A DNA stretch of 64,000 nucleotides. Origin: Holacanthus passer (taxonomy: Eukaryota > Chordata > Actinopteri > Pomacanthidae). The notes below the pieces were generated by a model. The model did not search any database. It was not told where the DNA came from and saw only the letters and a program-made list of their open reading frames with translations. Position numbers and translations under genes: made by a program. Shown piece by piece: positions 37,501-48,370 of the stretch. Where the stretch lies: positions 868,001 to 932,000 of the forward strand of contig JAFREQ010000069.1 in assembly GCA_025331565.1 (NCBI GenBank), given 5' to 3'. Every line of letters starts with the position of its first letter. Positions within the stretch are counted from its first letter, which is position 1.

Positions 37501-40008
37501 AAGCATCTGTTTAAAAGAAAAATAATATATAAACAATGACCACTTTTGACCACAGTTTACCACATTTCACATTTTTCTGGACTCTTATTTTAGTATAAAC
37601 GCTTTACAAACTGTATTTTCCTGTTTCCTGTGTTAAGTGTGTAAGCAGAGCATCTCAGAGGCCTGAGGCTGAGATCCAACAAGCTGACCAGTCACCAACA
37701 AAGACCAGTCCTGTGTCCATGGGCATTTCTTATCTTTTTTTTCCATTGCAGAAAAGTGTGTGTTTACAAATGGGTAAAGAAATGCTTCAAAATAGGCAAA
37801 AATTCAAAATCTATTCAGGATGAATATCTTCTACATTCATATCTAACCTTGTATGTTACCTTGCTCAGTGAAAACACATTTTTAACTCATGTTCATTTTC
37901 ATGCAACAAATACAGTAATACAGTACAGCCCATATGTATTTTGTCAGTTAGAGTAACCTTAAAGGCAAACAATTATATCAGTCCATTGCTTCTTATTTTC
38001 AGACTTTCAGACTGATCAAAACATTGTAGAGCTTGAGTGAATGAAAATAAGAACACTGAACTGATACAATGACACATATGCACAATAACAATAAGCAAGA
38101 TGCATCAGCTATGTATTAATATTTAGGGAACAATAGAGGACTATCAGCCACACTATGATTGATACTATGATACTATTATGATAAACTAAAATTAAGATAA
38201 ACAGTTGGACAAAGCCCATATATTCCCATATATTTCAGCTTTATTTGGAAATGTATGATATGAGGATATGTAGCACTAAAGCATAATATTGGCTATTGAC
38301 TTAAACCTGCAATGACTGGGGGGTTAATGTGAGTCCAATATTCACTCTCTTTAAACCAGGGTTAGGTTCCTGAGGGTAAACATCTGGCTCTGCAGCTCCT
38401 AAATGCTCCACAATGTCCACCAGCTAGTCTCTAACCGTATCTGTCTACTGTTTGCTGATGAAAAAAAAAAAAAAAAAATCAACTATAGCCATTCTAAGTT
38501 GGATTCCTCTTTTTTTACCTGACCTTGAGGTCCTGTCTGGAATTGGGTGCCTAAAACAATTTTAACCACTTTTATTATATCAGTTGATTTTGTGAATACT
38601 TGTTACTATATTAATTTGTGATTAGCACACAGCAAACCTGGAACGAAGTAGTATGCAACCTGACAATGCAAAGACGAGGGGAGTGACAGGTTTAATGTGT
38701 GCGTGTGTGAGTATGAGTGAATGTGATAAACCTAAAAATTAATTAAGGAAGCCAAAATTAATTGAATAATTAATTAATTAAAGAAAAGGAAAAACATGAC
38801 AATAAATGAGATGAAAATGATAATAAGACAAAATGAATCATTCAAGTCAAGTTCCCGTTTCAGGCCTTTTGGGGATACTGTGTCAAGAGTATAGATACTA
38901 AAAAAAAAAATCCTCATGCACTCTTATGTATTTGAGTGTAGAAAGGTTGAGTTTGGTTGTGCTGAAATGGGCTGACACTGGATTTCTGGGCTCATTTGTA
39001 ATACTTCTCCTATGTTCTGAAATTCTTACGGGCCTATGTAGTGTTTCCCCGTCACAGGCCAGACATTTGATAATCTAAACCACGTTTGTGTGTTTCAAGT
39101 GGTCACTCCATTCATCATAAACCGTTCTCCAGAGCACAGGTGGCTAAAGAAGTGGCATTCTGAAGTGAAATTACAATGACAGTTGCCATGTGGGAAACAT
39201 GACAAGAAACAGGTATTCTCCAGCTCTCTCTATTGTGAGTCAGCTCTCACACAGTATCCCAGATATCATGAGTGGGTTGTACACAAAATGTGAAGGCTCT
39301 AAGAAAATCTAATTAGGATTTTTCAACTTCTGATCTGAATTTAGAATGTGACAGTATTGTTTTCATTTTTTGTTATTTCATAGTTTTTTCAAATTCTTTT
39401 TCAGAAGGAAGATAACTATATACAACATGCTCTCCTGTTTGTTCTTGTCCTTTTTTACACAGACATCTTACTTCACACAAAGATAGGTGATATTTTGGTA
39501 CATACAGTATCTTCATATGATATGATACATGTATTTTTTTGTCCAAGAATTTTGAGGTGTGTATTAGTGTTGGCAGTGCATGCTGAGCCAGCTCTGTGTG
39601 TGTGTGTAGTGTGTGTAGTGTGTGATGTGACATTCTCCAGGACTGCTTTCTAAAGGGTTGAAGAGGAATGTAAAGGAGAATTTCATCATCCACTCAAAAA
39701 TATCTGCACTGAGTCGCTGGAAACCTCCTGGAATTCCTCTCACACATACAACCACACACAAATGATTTCACCCTGGGGAGAAAGAGTGGTCGCCAGAGCT
39801 GATAAAGATAAAGCTAGTTTAGAAAAACACACCGTTTGGCACAGCCCATGCAGTTATTTTTTTTTTCACTCTTTCTCTTTTTCTCTGTATTTGACACGCA
39901 CTCGATAACCATAAAAGCAGACAGCAGTGCTGTCCTCAGTCCACATGCATCTGTGTACTTCTGGTCTGGATCTGTTTTTGGTCCCCTTAGTTCCAATAGA
40001 GAGAGATC
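37501..40008. other. Intergenic between tlx1 and sdhaf4
   Basis: AT-rich DNA with a poly-A run (38461-38478), an A run near 38901 and a short GTGTGTAGT tandem (39594-39621). No exon recognised. Confidence 0.45.
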
Positions 40009-40242
40009 TTAACCCATAAGAGCCCAGATCCATGTCATAACTTTCTGGAAAATGATGGGGGATATACTACAGACCACGTGGAGCACATAGAACACCTTTC
40101 TGATGTATCTATTAAAATGTTTATTTACAATATAATTTATAAAATTTCATATCGTTTAGATTTATCTTTCATATAATGTTATTGTTAATTATATTTCAAA
40201 GTGTTTGTTACACCTATGTCACCATGGGTTCTTATGGGTTAA
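40009..40242. mobile_element. TTAA-flanked MITE, piggyBac-like
   Basis: The left edge reads TTAACCCATAAGAGCCCA (40009-40026) and the right edge TGGGTTCTTATGGGTTAA (40225-40242). They are inverted copies with one mismatch. Terminal CCC...GGG flanked by TTAA is the hallmark of piggyBac-superfamily elements, which duplicate TTAA on insertion. The 226 internal bases have no open frame for a transposase, so this is a non-autonomous copy. The ends are seen directly; the superfamily is inferred from ends and target site. Confidence 0.8.
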
Positions 40243-40366
40243 TGCTCCAGCATGCAATGATATTTTATAGAGTAGTTATCTTCCAACTTTGTGCCATTTA
40301 GTATGCAGTAAGCCATCTTATCACATACTCCAGACCAATACTCCAGCTACAGTTGAGCATAAAACT

Positions 40367-40510
40367 TTATTCTTGACTTAAGAAATAGTAGATAACAAAC
40401 CTGATCTCAAGGTCCACTTACTAGTTGTTTCTAGAGCTTTCAACAGCATCTTGTGCTTTTCATTGATGGATGAAGTTTGCTCAATAGTGAAAGTTGCTCA
40501 TTGAACACAC
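40367..40510. repeat. Partial copy of the 43.1 kb inverted-repeat element
   Basis: The segment 'ttattcttgacttaagaaat' through 'tctcaaggtccacttactag' and the next about 80 bases resembles 43108-43240 (cattcttgacgtaggaaaca, then actcaaggcccacctactag). The right terminus is missing, so this is a truncated relative. Confidence 0.6.
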
Positions 40511-41335
40511 TGGATCAGAAAGTCTCAGCAGTCTTACACGGGCTTCTGATGATATGAAGAATCATTTTACCATGTTTGTGACACTCACAAAAATGTATTA
40601 ATCATTTTATCTGTGTTAAGTGTTATTTTGGGAAAAAGTCTTTTGGTGCCTCACTTGTTCTGCAATACTGAACGTGGCCACTACACCAAAATCACCTCTC
40701 AGAGCAGGGCAGTCCATACACACTAAATGACCAGAAGTATGAGGGCATCCAAACATTCTGTAGAATAATTTTAATGTAAAGTGTGTGAGAACATAAGTTG
40801 CACTTACCAGCTGTTAACAAGCTTTCAACTGCATATCACATTTCCTCACTTAAAGTGCATACTCTGCCATGAAAATGCTAAACTCAGCTGCAACTCTTGT
40901 GTAACCTTGGGTTCTTTAAGTGCTCCACTCATTTCATCAATTCCACAGGAGGTAAGCAAACACATTACAGGAGTTGCTCTGTCTCTAATTTCAATAATAA
41001 TAATAATTTCAATAAACCAACATGTCTTGTGAATGCTCCATAAAATAATTCTGTTCAGTTGGAATTGCGTCTACATTGTAATAGCAGAGGTAACTTAATG
41101 TGCACTCGAGGCTACAGCAAGCAGGCTGTGAAAGGTTCATTTCAGTTCAGACTTGTAGGAACAGTATGAACAGAATGACATGTTCGCTGCAAAACTGATG
41201 CATTTGAAAATGCACAAGTGACTTTTCTCTCTGGCTGACACACTCACATACCTTCATATGCATTCAAACCCACATCATTTGAGTCCCCACTTAAATGCTG
41301 ATATTCAGTCAGGGCTGTACAGTCAAGGACAGTCA
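40511..41335. other. Intergenic, no gene seen
   Basis: Contains 'acactaaatgaccagaagta' near 40720-40740, which resembles the end of a short fish DNA element, but the partner end was not found. Otherwise unremarkable. Confidence 0.4.
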
Positions 41336-41526
41336 GTAAATGGTAAATGGACTGAATTTAAATAGTCTACCCTTTACAACACATTCACACACTGATGGCA
41401 GAAGCTGCCATGCAAGGTGCCAATCTGTTCATTGGGAGCACTTTCTGACACTTTGGCATGCATGGAGGAGTCAGGGATCCAACCACCAGTCTTCTAATTA
41501 TTGGAAGACCCACTCTGTCTCCTAAG
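41336..41526. repeat. Dispersed teleost repeat
   Basis: Starts 'gtaaatggtaaatggactga', passes through 'ctttacaacacattcacaca' and 'ctgatggcagaagctgccat', and ends 'ggatccaaccaccagtcttc' with a cysteine/proline-poor tail. This order of blocks matches a very common teleost interspersed repeat known to me from many fish sequences. The class is not certain. The short plus-strand frame inside it is not a gene. Confidence 0.75.
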
Positions 41527-42229
41527 GCATGAGATTTTCAAAACCTGATACTAGGCTTACCCTTCAGTTTTGGTGGAAACCAGGTGCTGGGAACAATCTT
41601 CCAGGACACTGTCATTTCAACATTTCTGTTTTAGTGTAGATTAATCAAATGAGATACAATGTGTTCATCAGTGAGCTTTAGAGGTGTTGGTAGGTGAATA
41701 TTTGAAACATAGCCAGGTTTTCACCTGTTTCCAGTCTCAGTGTTAAGCTCTGCTAACCATGTCCTGACTCCACCTCCAAATTTATATAGACATGAGATTA
41801 ATTTACATCTGAACATACTGTTCTTGGAAGAAAAGTGATTAGGTATGGTTCCCTAAATGCTATACTATTCTTTCCAAAAACATGATTTTCAATCACTATT
41901 AAAGAAAGGTGTGTGTGGAAATGATAACTGTGCAAAGCAAAATCTTACTGGGTGGTCATTTTTGTAACCAAACCAAAGCAAACCAGGCAGAAAAATACTT
42001 AAAATCCTCTTTTATCCCTAGATATAAAAATTAATTAAAAACTAATTCCTTGCTAAGGCCCTGTGTACAACAGGTAGATCTTATCTGACAGCTCAATGTA
42101 CTGGAATGGAATTATTAAGCTGATCGAAGTTATCAAACAAATTGGTCTTTTGAACAGGAAAAGCATAAATTAGGCTCATTTTTAAATTTACATAATTGTA
42201 CGGCGCCTCAAGTCTAATATCAGTGCTTT
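41527..42229. other. Intergenic, no gene seen
   Basis: AT-rich upstream flank of sdhaf4 with no recognised element. Confidence 0.45.
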
Positions 42230-42409
42230 GTCTCCTCCTACTGGCGTCAAATTGACGCTGCATTGGCCTGCAGCCATTTTCCGTCGCTAGATGATGACGC
42301 AAGTTGCGTAAATGAAGCGCGACAAATAACAATAACTTAATTGTGTAAGTGTCCGAGCATAGCAGGATCAACGTCGTTGTATTGCTTTGTTGTCTCAACA
42401 AACTCAGAC
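42230..42409 (+). promoter_or_regulatory. sdhaf4: sdhaf4 promoter and 5' leader
   Basis: CpG-containing, TATA-less sequence directly upstream of the start codon. Visible motifs are an inverted pair GCGTCAA/TTGACGC with a one-base centre (42244-42258), an inverted CCAAT box (ATTGG, 42262-42266), a YY1-like CAGCCATTTT (42271-42280), and ACGCAA/TTGCGT inverted around one base (42297-42309), part of TGACGCAA, which is close to an ATF/CEBP composite site. This fits a housekeeping promoter; the start site is not visible. Confidence 0.55.
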
Positions 42410-42488
42410 ATGTCTCTTGTGCGGTTATGTGCTTCAGTCAGCAGACATGTTGTTTCTCAGAGACTAGCTGTGGAGTCTGTCTTTACAG
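42410..42488 (+). CDS. sdhaf4: sdhaf4 coding exon 1
   Basis: Encodes the presequence, 26 codons plus one base, ending ttacag/gtcagt. The initiation context (acagacATGt) has a purine at -3 (g). Confidence 0.9.
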
Positions 42489-43753
42489 GTCAGTGTGTGT
42501 GCTAGCAGCTAACGTTAGCCTCGCAAACTCTGCATGATTTTCTTATGAGCCACAACTCCTTTCACACATCTGTTGCTTTAATGTTTTAATGATGGCAATA
42601 GTCGTGTTCTGTGGGTCACAGAACATGATATAGAATGGCAGGCATGTCATGCTATCAAAGTAACGTTGGCTAAATCAGAGCTAGAAGTCCCACGTTAGTC
42701 TGTTATGAATGGCTGTGCCTTACATTGACAGTTGTATTGCTCCAGTGTTTATTCTGAACCCTCCTTTGTCCTTGCGCTTCCCGGTGTGTCTTGTTCAGGA
42801 TGTTCACGAGCAGCCAGCGGAGCGGTGAAGGACAAGGAGCCGCTGAAGAAAGCCAAAACCCCGCAAGGTCGCTTTGACAGCCCCGAGGAGAAGCGCCAAG
42901 ATGTTCTGGAAAGTGCGAATGACGATGGGTGAAATATTATCTGTGTAGTTTGCTTGTCGCCAGCAAATCCAATTACAGAACCTCTGCTGAATTATCAATG
43001 AATCTAGAATCAAAGCCTGCCAGAGAAATGTCGTTCAGATGAACATTAGACACTCACAATAATAATAATAATAATAATAATTCAAATTAGAGATGTACAG
43101 TATATCTTCATTCTTGACGTAGGAAACAGTTCTTTTACATTTTTTTTTTAACTCAAGGCCCACCTACTAGCTTTGTCTAGAACTTTCTACTGCATTTCTG
43201 CATGTGGAGTTCTCAATTGCCATTATATGACATTATTGAACTTCAAAAGTTACAACTCCATCAGCTCAGGAAGAAATGGGCTTGAAAGTACAGGAGACGC
43301 AAGTAAGTGGACCTTGAGTTATGTTTGCCAAAGCTCCATCGTAACATTGTAACCTCTATGAAGATGGGGTAAGTGCTGACTGCATTATTTTTAGCAGGGT
43401 GGACCTAATAAATTGGACATGGACATAAGATAAGATAAGATAAGATAAGATAAACCTTTATTCGTCTCTCAGTGGGGATATACTAAAACAATTTCAACAA
43501 TTTCCCAGTTTGGAATGAATTCAGTCTATCTATCTATCTATCTATCTGTCTATCTATCTGTCTATCTATCTAAACCATATGTTTTGAAGAAAGTGAAGCA
43601 GTTTTAAGGCAATTAACTTAACCATTCTCTTGTTGTCCTCTAGAGTTCCCTGAGGATGTGAACCCTGTAACCAAGGAGAAGGGCGGTCCTCGTGGTCCAG
43701 AGCCCACCCGCTACGGAGACTGGGAGAGAAAGGGCCGCTGTGTCGACTTCTAG
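42410..43753 (+). CDS. sdhaf4: Succinate dehydrogenase assembly factor 4
   Basis: Three exons (42410-42488, 42799-42912, 43644-43753) give 100 residues. SDHAF4 is a mitochondrial matrix chaperone that binds the flavinylated catalytic subunit SDHA and promotes its joining with SDHB during complex II assembly. Residues 1 to about 30 (MSLVRLCASVSRHVVSQRLA) are rich in arginine and serine without acids, as in a mitochondrial targeting peptide. The C-terminal block from residue 65 (KFPEDVNPVTKEKGGPRGPE, then PTRYGDWERKGRCVDF to the end) is the diagnostic DUF1674/SDHAF4 signature and nearly identical to human. Length is close to the human 108 residues. The start is the only ATG that gives a presequence. 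Confidence 0.95.
42799..42912 (+). CDS. sdhaf4: sdhaf4 coding exon 2
   Basis: Acceptor cttgttcag. It encodes residues from the split glycine 27 through LEK, including KAKTPQGRFDSPEE. The donor is gaaa/gtgcga, chosen because it restores the LEK-FPEDVNPV reading known in the family. The alternative GT at 42919, seven bases downstream, would break the frame. Confidence 0.88.
43149..43321. mobile_element. Short inverted-repeat DNA element
   Basis: The left end TAACTCAAGGCCCACCTACT and the right end, reverse-complemented TAACTCAAGGTCCACTTACT, match at 17 of 20 bases. The 173-base element has no open frame, so it would be a non-autonomous DNA transposon. A truncated relative lies at 40367-40510, and similarity between the two begins about 40 bases before this left end, so the true border may lie further left. 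Confidence 0.6.
43424..43480 (-). mobile_element. Retroposon 3' end with AAGAT tail, third copy
   Basis: An (AAGAT)n tract followed by 'aaacctttattcgtctctca' and 'gtgggga', cut off soon after. It is the same family and orientation as the copies near 19.9 and 25.1 kb, inside sdhaf4 intron 2. Confidence 0.75.
43525..43572. repeat. TCTA/TCTG tetranucleotide repeat
   Basis: About twelve units of TCTA with two TCTG variants, 70 bases before the sdhaf4 exon 3 acceptor. Confidence 0.93.
43644..43753 (+). CDS. sdhaf4: sdhaf4 coding exon 3
   Basis: Acceptor gtcctctag; the first two bases complete lysine 65. It encodes the invariant C-terminal signature and ends CVDF with TAG at 43751-43753. Confidence 0.95.
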
Positions 43754-44035
43754 TTCATTACCCATAAACTGACACTTTTTAAAGCATTGGTTGTTTTTGC
43801 TGTGCAATCAAAAGTCTGAGTTTCTGATCAGAAGGGGAGGATAAGACAAAGATGAGGACTGAGTTTCTGACTGTGACTATATTTATGCTTACAAGGGAGC
43901 AAAAACTGTCATCAAATATGTTTTGTTGCAGGTGAGAGTGAGACATGGTTCATAGTGCTGGCCCTGTAAACTCACTGTGTTCTGTCCACAAGTATGAATG
44001 TTAAGATCAATAAAATGAAACATGATTCTGTACAA
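43754..44035 (+). other. sdhaf4: sdhaf4 3' untranslated region
   Basis: AATAAA at 44009-44014 is a good polyadenylation signal, giving a 3' UTR near 280 bases, with a GT-rich downstream stretch (cttgtgtgttg) as expected. Confidence 0.7.
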
Positions 44036-44990
44036 GTCTTGTGTGTTGATCGATTTATATTGAGTATGTGTTACAACTATATGAATCTCTCAGATAGCTA
44101 TGTCCAAAAATCCAAATCCACATTAACTGAAAATCTAAATCTGTTTTCCTACTAATAATTGCATTTGCTTGGCATTTAACATTTGATCATAATGTGATTA
44201 CACTGAGATAATCCTGAGAACAAGAGTTTGGAAAACTAGTCTGTAAATACAGGGCAGCATTCTCATTTAATTATTTTTGCCAGGAAATCCAGTACAATTT
44301 GTCACCAATTGTGTTGCGTGGATTACATGTGGTTTGGATGAATCATATGTAATTGTATGATTCTAAAGAAAAGAAACAAATCCTTTATTGATAGGTTATA
44401 CATTTAAGTATTTGTTGGGTGAGAGTATTTTTACTGAATTCTATTATTCTATCATCATCATCATCATCATTATTAGCACCAATTGTTGTAGTGGCCGTGG
44501 CAGTATTGGCAGTATTTGAAGAAGTTGTTGCTACAAGACACATTATGTCTGATCAGTGTTTCTAAATAGCTAAGATATGTATGCACTTCTTATTTTGCCC
44601 GCTAAGGGGAAGTAAAGAGCCACATCGGCCTGCTCCTATTTCAAATTGAACTCAGTTGTACGTTGTGTTGCCTTCACTTGCCGTCAGCAAATATTAAAAT
44701 ATTATAATTATGACTTTTCAACCCAGAAAGTAATAAAACTAACATGACTAACACGTATTTTTTCCTGCTATTGTCAGGCGTTTATGTCCATTAATACTTT
44801 TGTGTCCTTAAAACGTAATCATATACCCCACACACTGTACATATTATATACATGCTATAACCGGGACTCTCCTTTTTTTTTTTTTTTTTAAGAAAGACGA
44901 ATATTAATTATAACTGAGCGGTAAGCAAACAAGCAAACTGACGAGCAACTTGTAAGCTAATAACAAATACTACGAAAAGCGTTGTGCTCA
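44036..44990. other. Intergenic between sdhaf4 and cep68
   Basis: AT-rich sequence with an ATC run (44453-44470) and a poly-T run (44873-44889). No gene recognised. Confidence 0.5.
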
Positions 44991-45123
44991 AAGACTAAAA
45001 GATGGAAGCTGTTCAGGATTTAAGGAGAAGCCGTGAAGGCAGCACGGTTAGCAGAAGGAGGCTGCACAGAGCACAGGCGACAACAACTGGACTCTCCCAG
45101 CTAAACTACAGTGGTTTAATGTG
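44991..45123 (+). other. cep68: Probable first exon of cep68 (leader with uORF)
   Basis: An ATG at 45002 in excellent context (aaagATGG) opens a frame of 40 codons that runs into a strong donor (TGTG/GTAAGTATG, exon end 45123). No downstream cep68 exon continues this frame: joining to 49798, 50218, 50428 or 51438 gives a stop. I therefore read it as a non-coding first exon carrying an upstream open reading frame. It could instead start an unrecognised gene. The left border is not visible. Confidence 0.4.
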
Positions 45124-48057
45124 GTAAGTATGTGTGATTTGTAATGTTTTGACACTGACTCGGGGTCGTAAAAGGAGATTGTTAGTTAGAGTGCGTTGAT
45201 AGATTTCCGATAGATGACTATTGGTCTGACTTCCGGTGGGCGGTGGGGAAAGTGTCACATACTTTACACAAGACGTGATATGACAAAGAAGCTTGGTGGA
45301 TCATAATGATGTTCGAGTAGATCCTAAAGAAATGGCCATGGTTGGATTCCATTGTGTAGGCTATGTTTCATCCAATTGCAGGATTTTTGAGTTTAGTACG
45401 TGTTGCACGTTTTTCATATTAATCAAATCACAAAGCTGGGTTTTATTCATTCTCTTCATTAGTAGACGTGAAGGCAGGAGCTCACATGCTCAGGTCTGTG
45501 GACCACAATGGCTCCTGGCTTTGTGCAGGACACTTGTGTTTGTTATCGCAGCTTGTTGCCATGGTTTCCTCCACAGTCCCACTCCCACCCCCACTCCCAC
45601 TCCCCTGTGTCTGACAACAGTTTATAAGTTTGAACAAATGAGCAAAGGCTCAAACTTGAAGTTAACCACTGACTGGCTATTGAGCACCTTTATGGTAAAG
45701 ACTGACATTAAGGAACCATGAAGTTCTGTGGCCCTTCCACACTGTAAATATGAGTGGACTGTGAATGCTTACAGCTCTCCTGATGACTGGCCCACACATT
45801 CTCCAACACACCGAAAGCCCTGGGTGAAAGCAATGACATGTAAACTTTCACTGTGCTTCTGTGTTTACTTTCCACATTTAAATGGCAGCCTGTTTGGAAA
45901 TGCCCCTGTTGTGGGACTAATAAAGGAATATCTTATCTTAACTCATTGCAAATGTTCTTCTGGGGGAGTGGTGTATGTCAACAGCTCTACGGTTAAAACA
46001 TGATTGATAAGTCAATTGACAGAAATTACAGCAGTTTTAATAATTTAAAACATTAAAAAAACATTAAAAACTCAACCTCTGTAACAGGAAATTAGAGAAC
46101 TGGACAGACAATTCAAGACTTATACACAACAGTAAACAAGTGGGTCTTTAGCTTTGCTTGAAATACATCAACTGAACATGCCTGCCTAATGTCTGCAGGT
46201 GGACTTGTCCATAATGATGATGCATGGAATGAAAAAGCTTGCTCACCAACCGTCTTTTTACGGACAGATTACTGTGGCTTGACAACTGATTAATCATTTA
46301 AGTGACTGAACAAGCTGAAACACCCACCCCTCCACTGGGTCCAGTTTTTCCAATGTGAGGATTTCCTTTTTATATCACAGTAAACAGAATATCTTTGGGT
46401 TTCAGATAGATGGAATATGGATTAGTTGATTACTTTTTAAAAAGCTGATTAACTTACGAGGAAAATAATCATTAGTTGCAGCCCTAAACAGATCCAAAAT
46501 ACATATTGTTAATTTTGTACATATTGTAGAAAAACTGACGTGCTGCTGTTTCTGGAGTCTATCTTAAAATGAATCATGTTCGCCAAAGTGGAATATAAGT
46601 GAGTACTGTATTTTCCTGGTGATACATGTACCTGTTAATTTAAGTTAAAGTTTTAACATCTTTAATAGTGCTGAGATCTGCAACCATTACTGTGGCTGTG
46701 CACATGGGTGTCTGCTGCTTAACAACATGATCAGAGATCCAGTAAGTGCAGGTTTTGATAAGCGAATGGTTTTGCAGTGTATCACGTTCATCAAAGAGTG
46801 TTCCAGTTCAACAAAGAAGCGAGTTCAGTTAAGCCTAGGGTCTTTGTTCAGTTGTAGCCTTTGATTGACATTTCCCTCTTGAGTCTAGTACCACTCTCTC
46901 TAGGCCATCTCCATGGAAACCTGGCACACTATCACAATGGGGGGATAGTGTGAGAGGTTCACCCACACGAGACAGGGAAAATATGTGATGGTCCTGTCTG
47001 CATTACAGAATGTTTGTACGTTTTGAAAATGGCTCTGATCATTAAATGCAGAGTGCTAAGTTTGTCTTTACACACTCTCATGTTACAACAGAGACGTGAT
47101 ACTCTGAGATACAACAGCCTAGTTTACCCAAATGATCCTCCTTTGTGTCGGAGTGAAGGCAGAAAACTCAGAGGCTGGTATCTCCAAACCTGGACAAATA
47201 AAAGAATCTGCATGGAGAGATACCATTAGAGTGAGAAAATCATTTTAAAGATTTGGGTGAATTAACCCTTAAAGCATGATATTCAGGCTATCCTAACATA
47301 ACCATAAAGAGCAACAGTGAGTTAAAGCTCTATAAAGAGGAAACTGTATTCACTGGTTTTACATGTTGTTGTATATTTGTTTGACCTTCTGTATCTTCTG
47401 GTATTAAACTGCACAGGTTACAGACATCACACACCTTGATTTTCAAATGTAGTTTCCTCTTTGTGGAATGCCCAGTTTGTCAAATTGCCTAGTATATATT
47501 TAAAGTACAATAAAAGGGAAGCAATACTACCAAGAGAACAAAACACACTGCCGCTGCTTTATTATTCAAAAAATAAAACATCCAGTCAAAGTGCTTCAAA
47601 CACACTGGGTTGTTTGACACGTCATCAACGTCGTCGAAAGTGTGTTTATCTGTTGTGACTGACCGCAGTGGAAGCTGTGTTGCAGAGCCTGGGTGACATC
47701 CTCTCCCTGGCTGCATCCTACTGCCTCCCTGATCTCTCTCCATCAACTCTGTGTCTGTTTGTGTCTAGCAAACAATTTTCAGCTTTTTGGCTGAGGCACA
47801 CTCAAATTTAAAAAACAAGGCTATCATTGGAGTTTGATAAGCTGATAACAATGACACTCACACCCCTTGTAAGAATGTATAATGGTCTTTTCAGTTAAAA
47901 CATGTAATCTTCAGCAGCAGAAGGATGTGACTTACATCTGCAGTCTCCAGTTTTTTGATGTACAATGCATACATTTACGCATGGATGGCATAGTGGGTAC
48001 CTTATTAATTATGCAGGGTAACTCGTCTTGAACCACAAAGAACCTGTGTGTGACACT

Positions 48058-48370
48058 GGATGACCCGCTCCCCCTCGCTGCCAAGTGGCTACCAGTGGCT
48101 GCCCGAATCTCATTCTAGGCACTGGTACTTGCCTACCTACCATCATCCTGACATCAGGACGCTGTCACAGACTGAGAACTCATTTGCTCAGACTGCATCT
48201 TGGCTCATAAAGACTCTTTCAATGTTTCTAAATGTAGCACTTGAAGCAGTTCAGCATATTTAATGACGTATTTGATGTACTTGCAGGATTCTTGCAATAT
48301 TTGGGTTATATTCATATAGTTGAATGCACTTATTGTTAGTGGCTTTGGATAAAAGAGCAGGCAAAATATG
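48058..48370 (+). mobile_element. LINE 3' fragment
   Basis: The stretch 'aagtggctaccagtggctgc' then 'ccgaatctcattctaggcac' translates as 'KWLPVAARISF.ALVLAYLP', the C-terminal 'HWLPV..RI.FK.L.L.YK' block of fish LINE reverse transcriptase proteins. The end 'gtggctttggataaaagagc' resembles the common terminal sequence of such elements (gtcgctttggataaaagcgt). It is internally deleted and broken by stops. Confidence 0.7.

Larger units (their letters stand above)
42913..43643 (+). other. sdhaf4: sdhaf4 intron 2 with repeats
   Basis: Holds an AAT repeat (43059-43081), an inverted-repeat element, a retroposon tail and a TCTA repeat, all listed separately. The reading past the exon into this intron gives an immediate stop. 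Confidence 0.85.

Noticed and set aside
43424..43572. Regular repeat spacing suggestive of a repeat array such as CRISPR
   Set aside because: The units are simple AAGAT and TCTA microsatellites without unique spacers, in a vertebrate intron.
45293..45721. 142-codon plus-strand frame
   Set aside because: It includes a CCCACT repeat, has no recognisable domain and lies in the presumed first intron of cep68.
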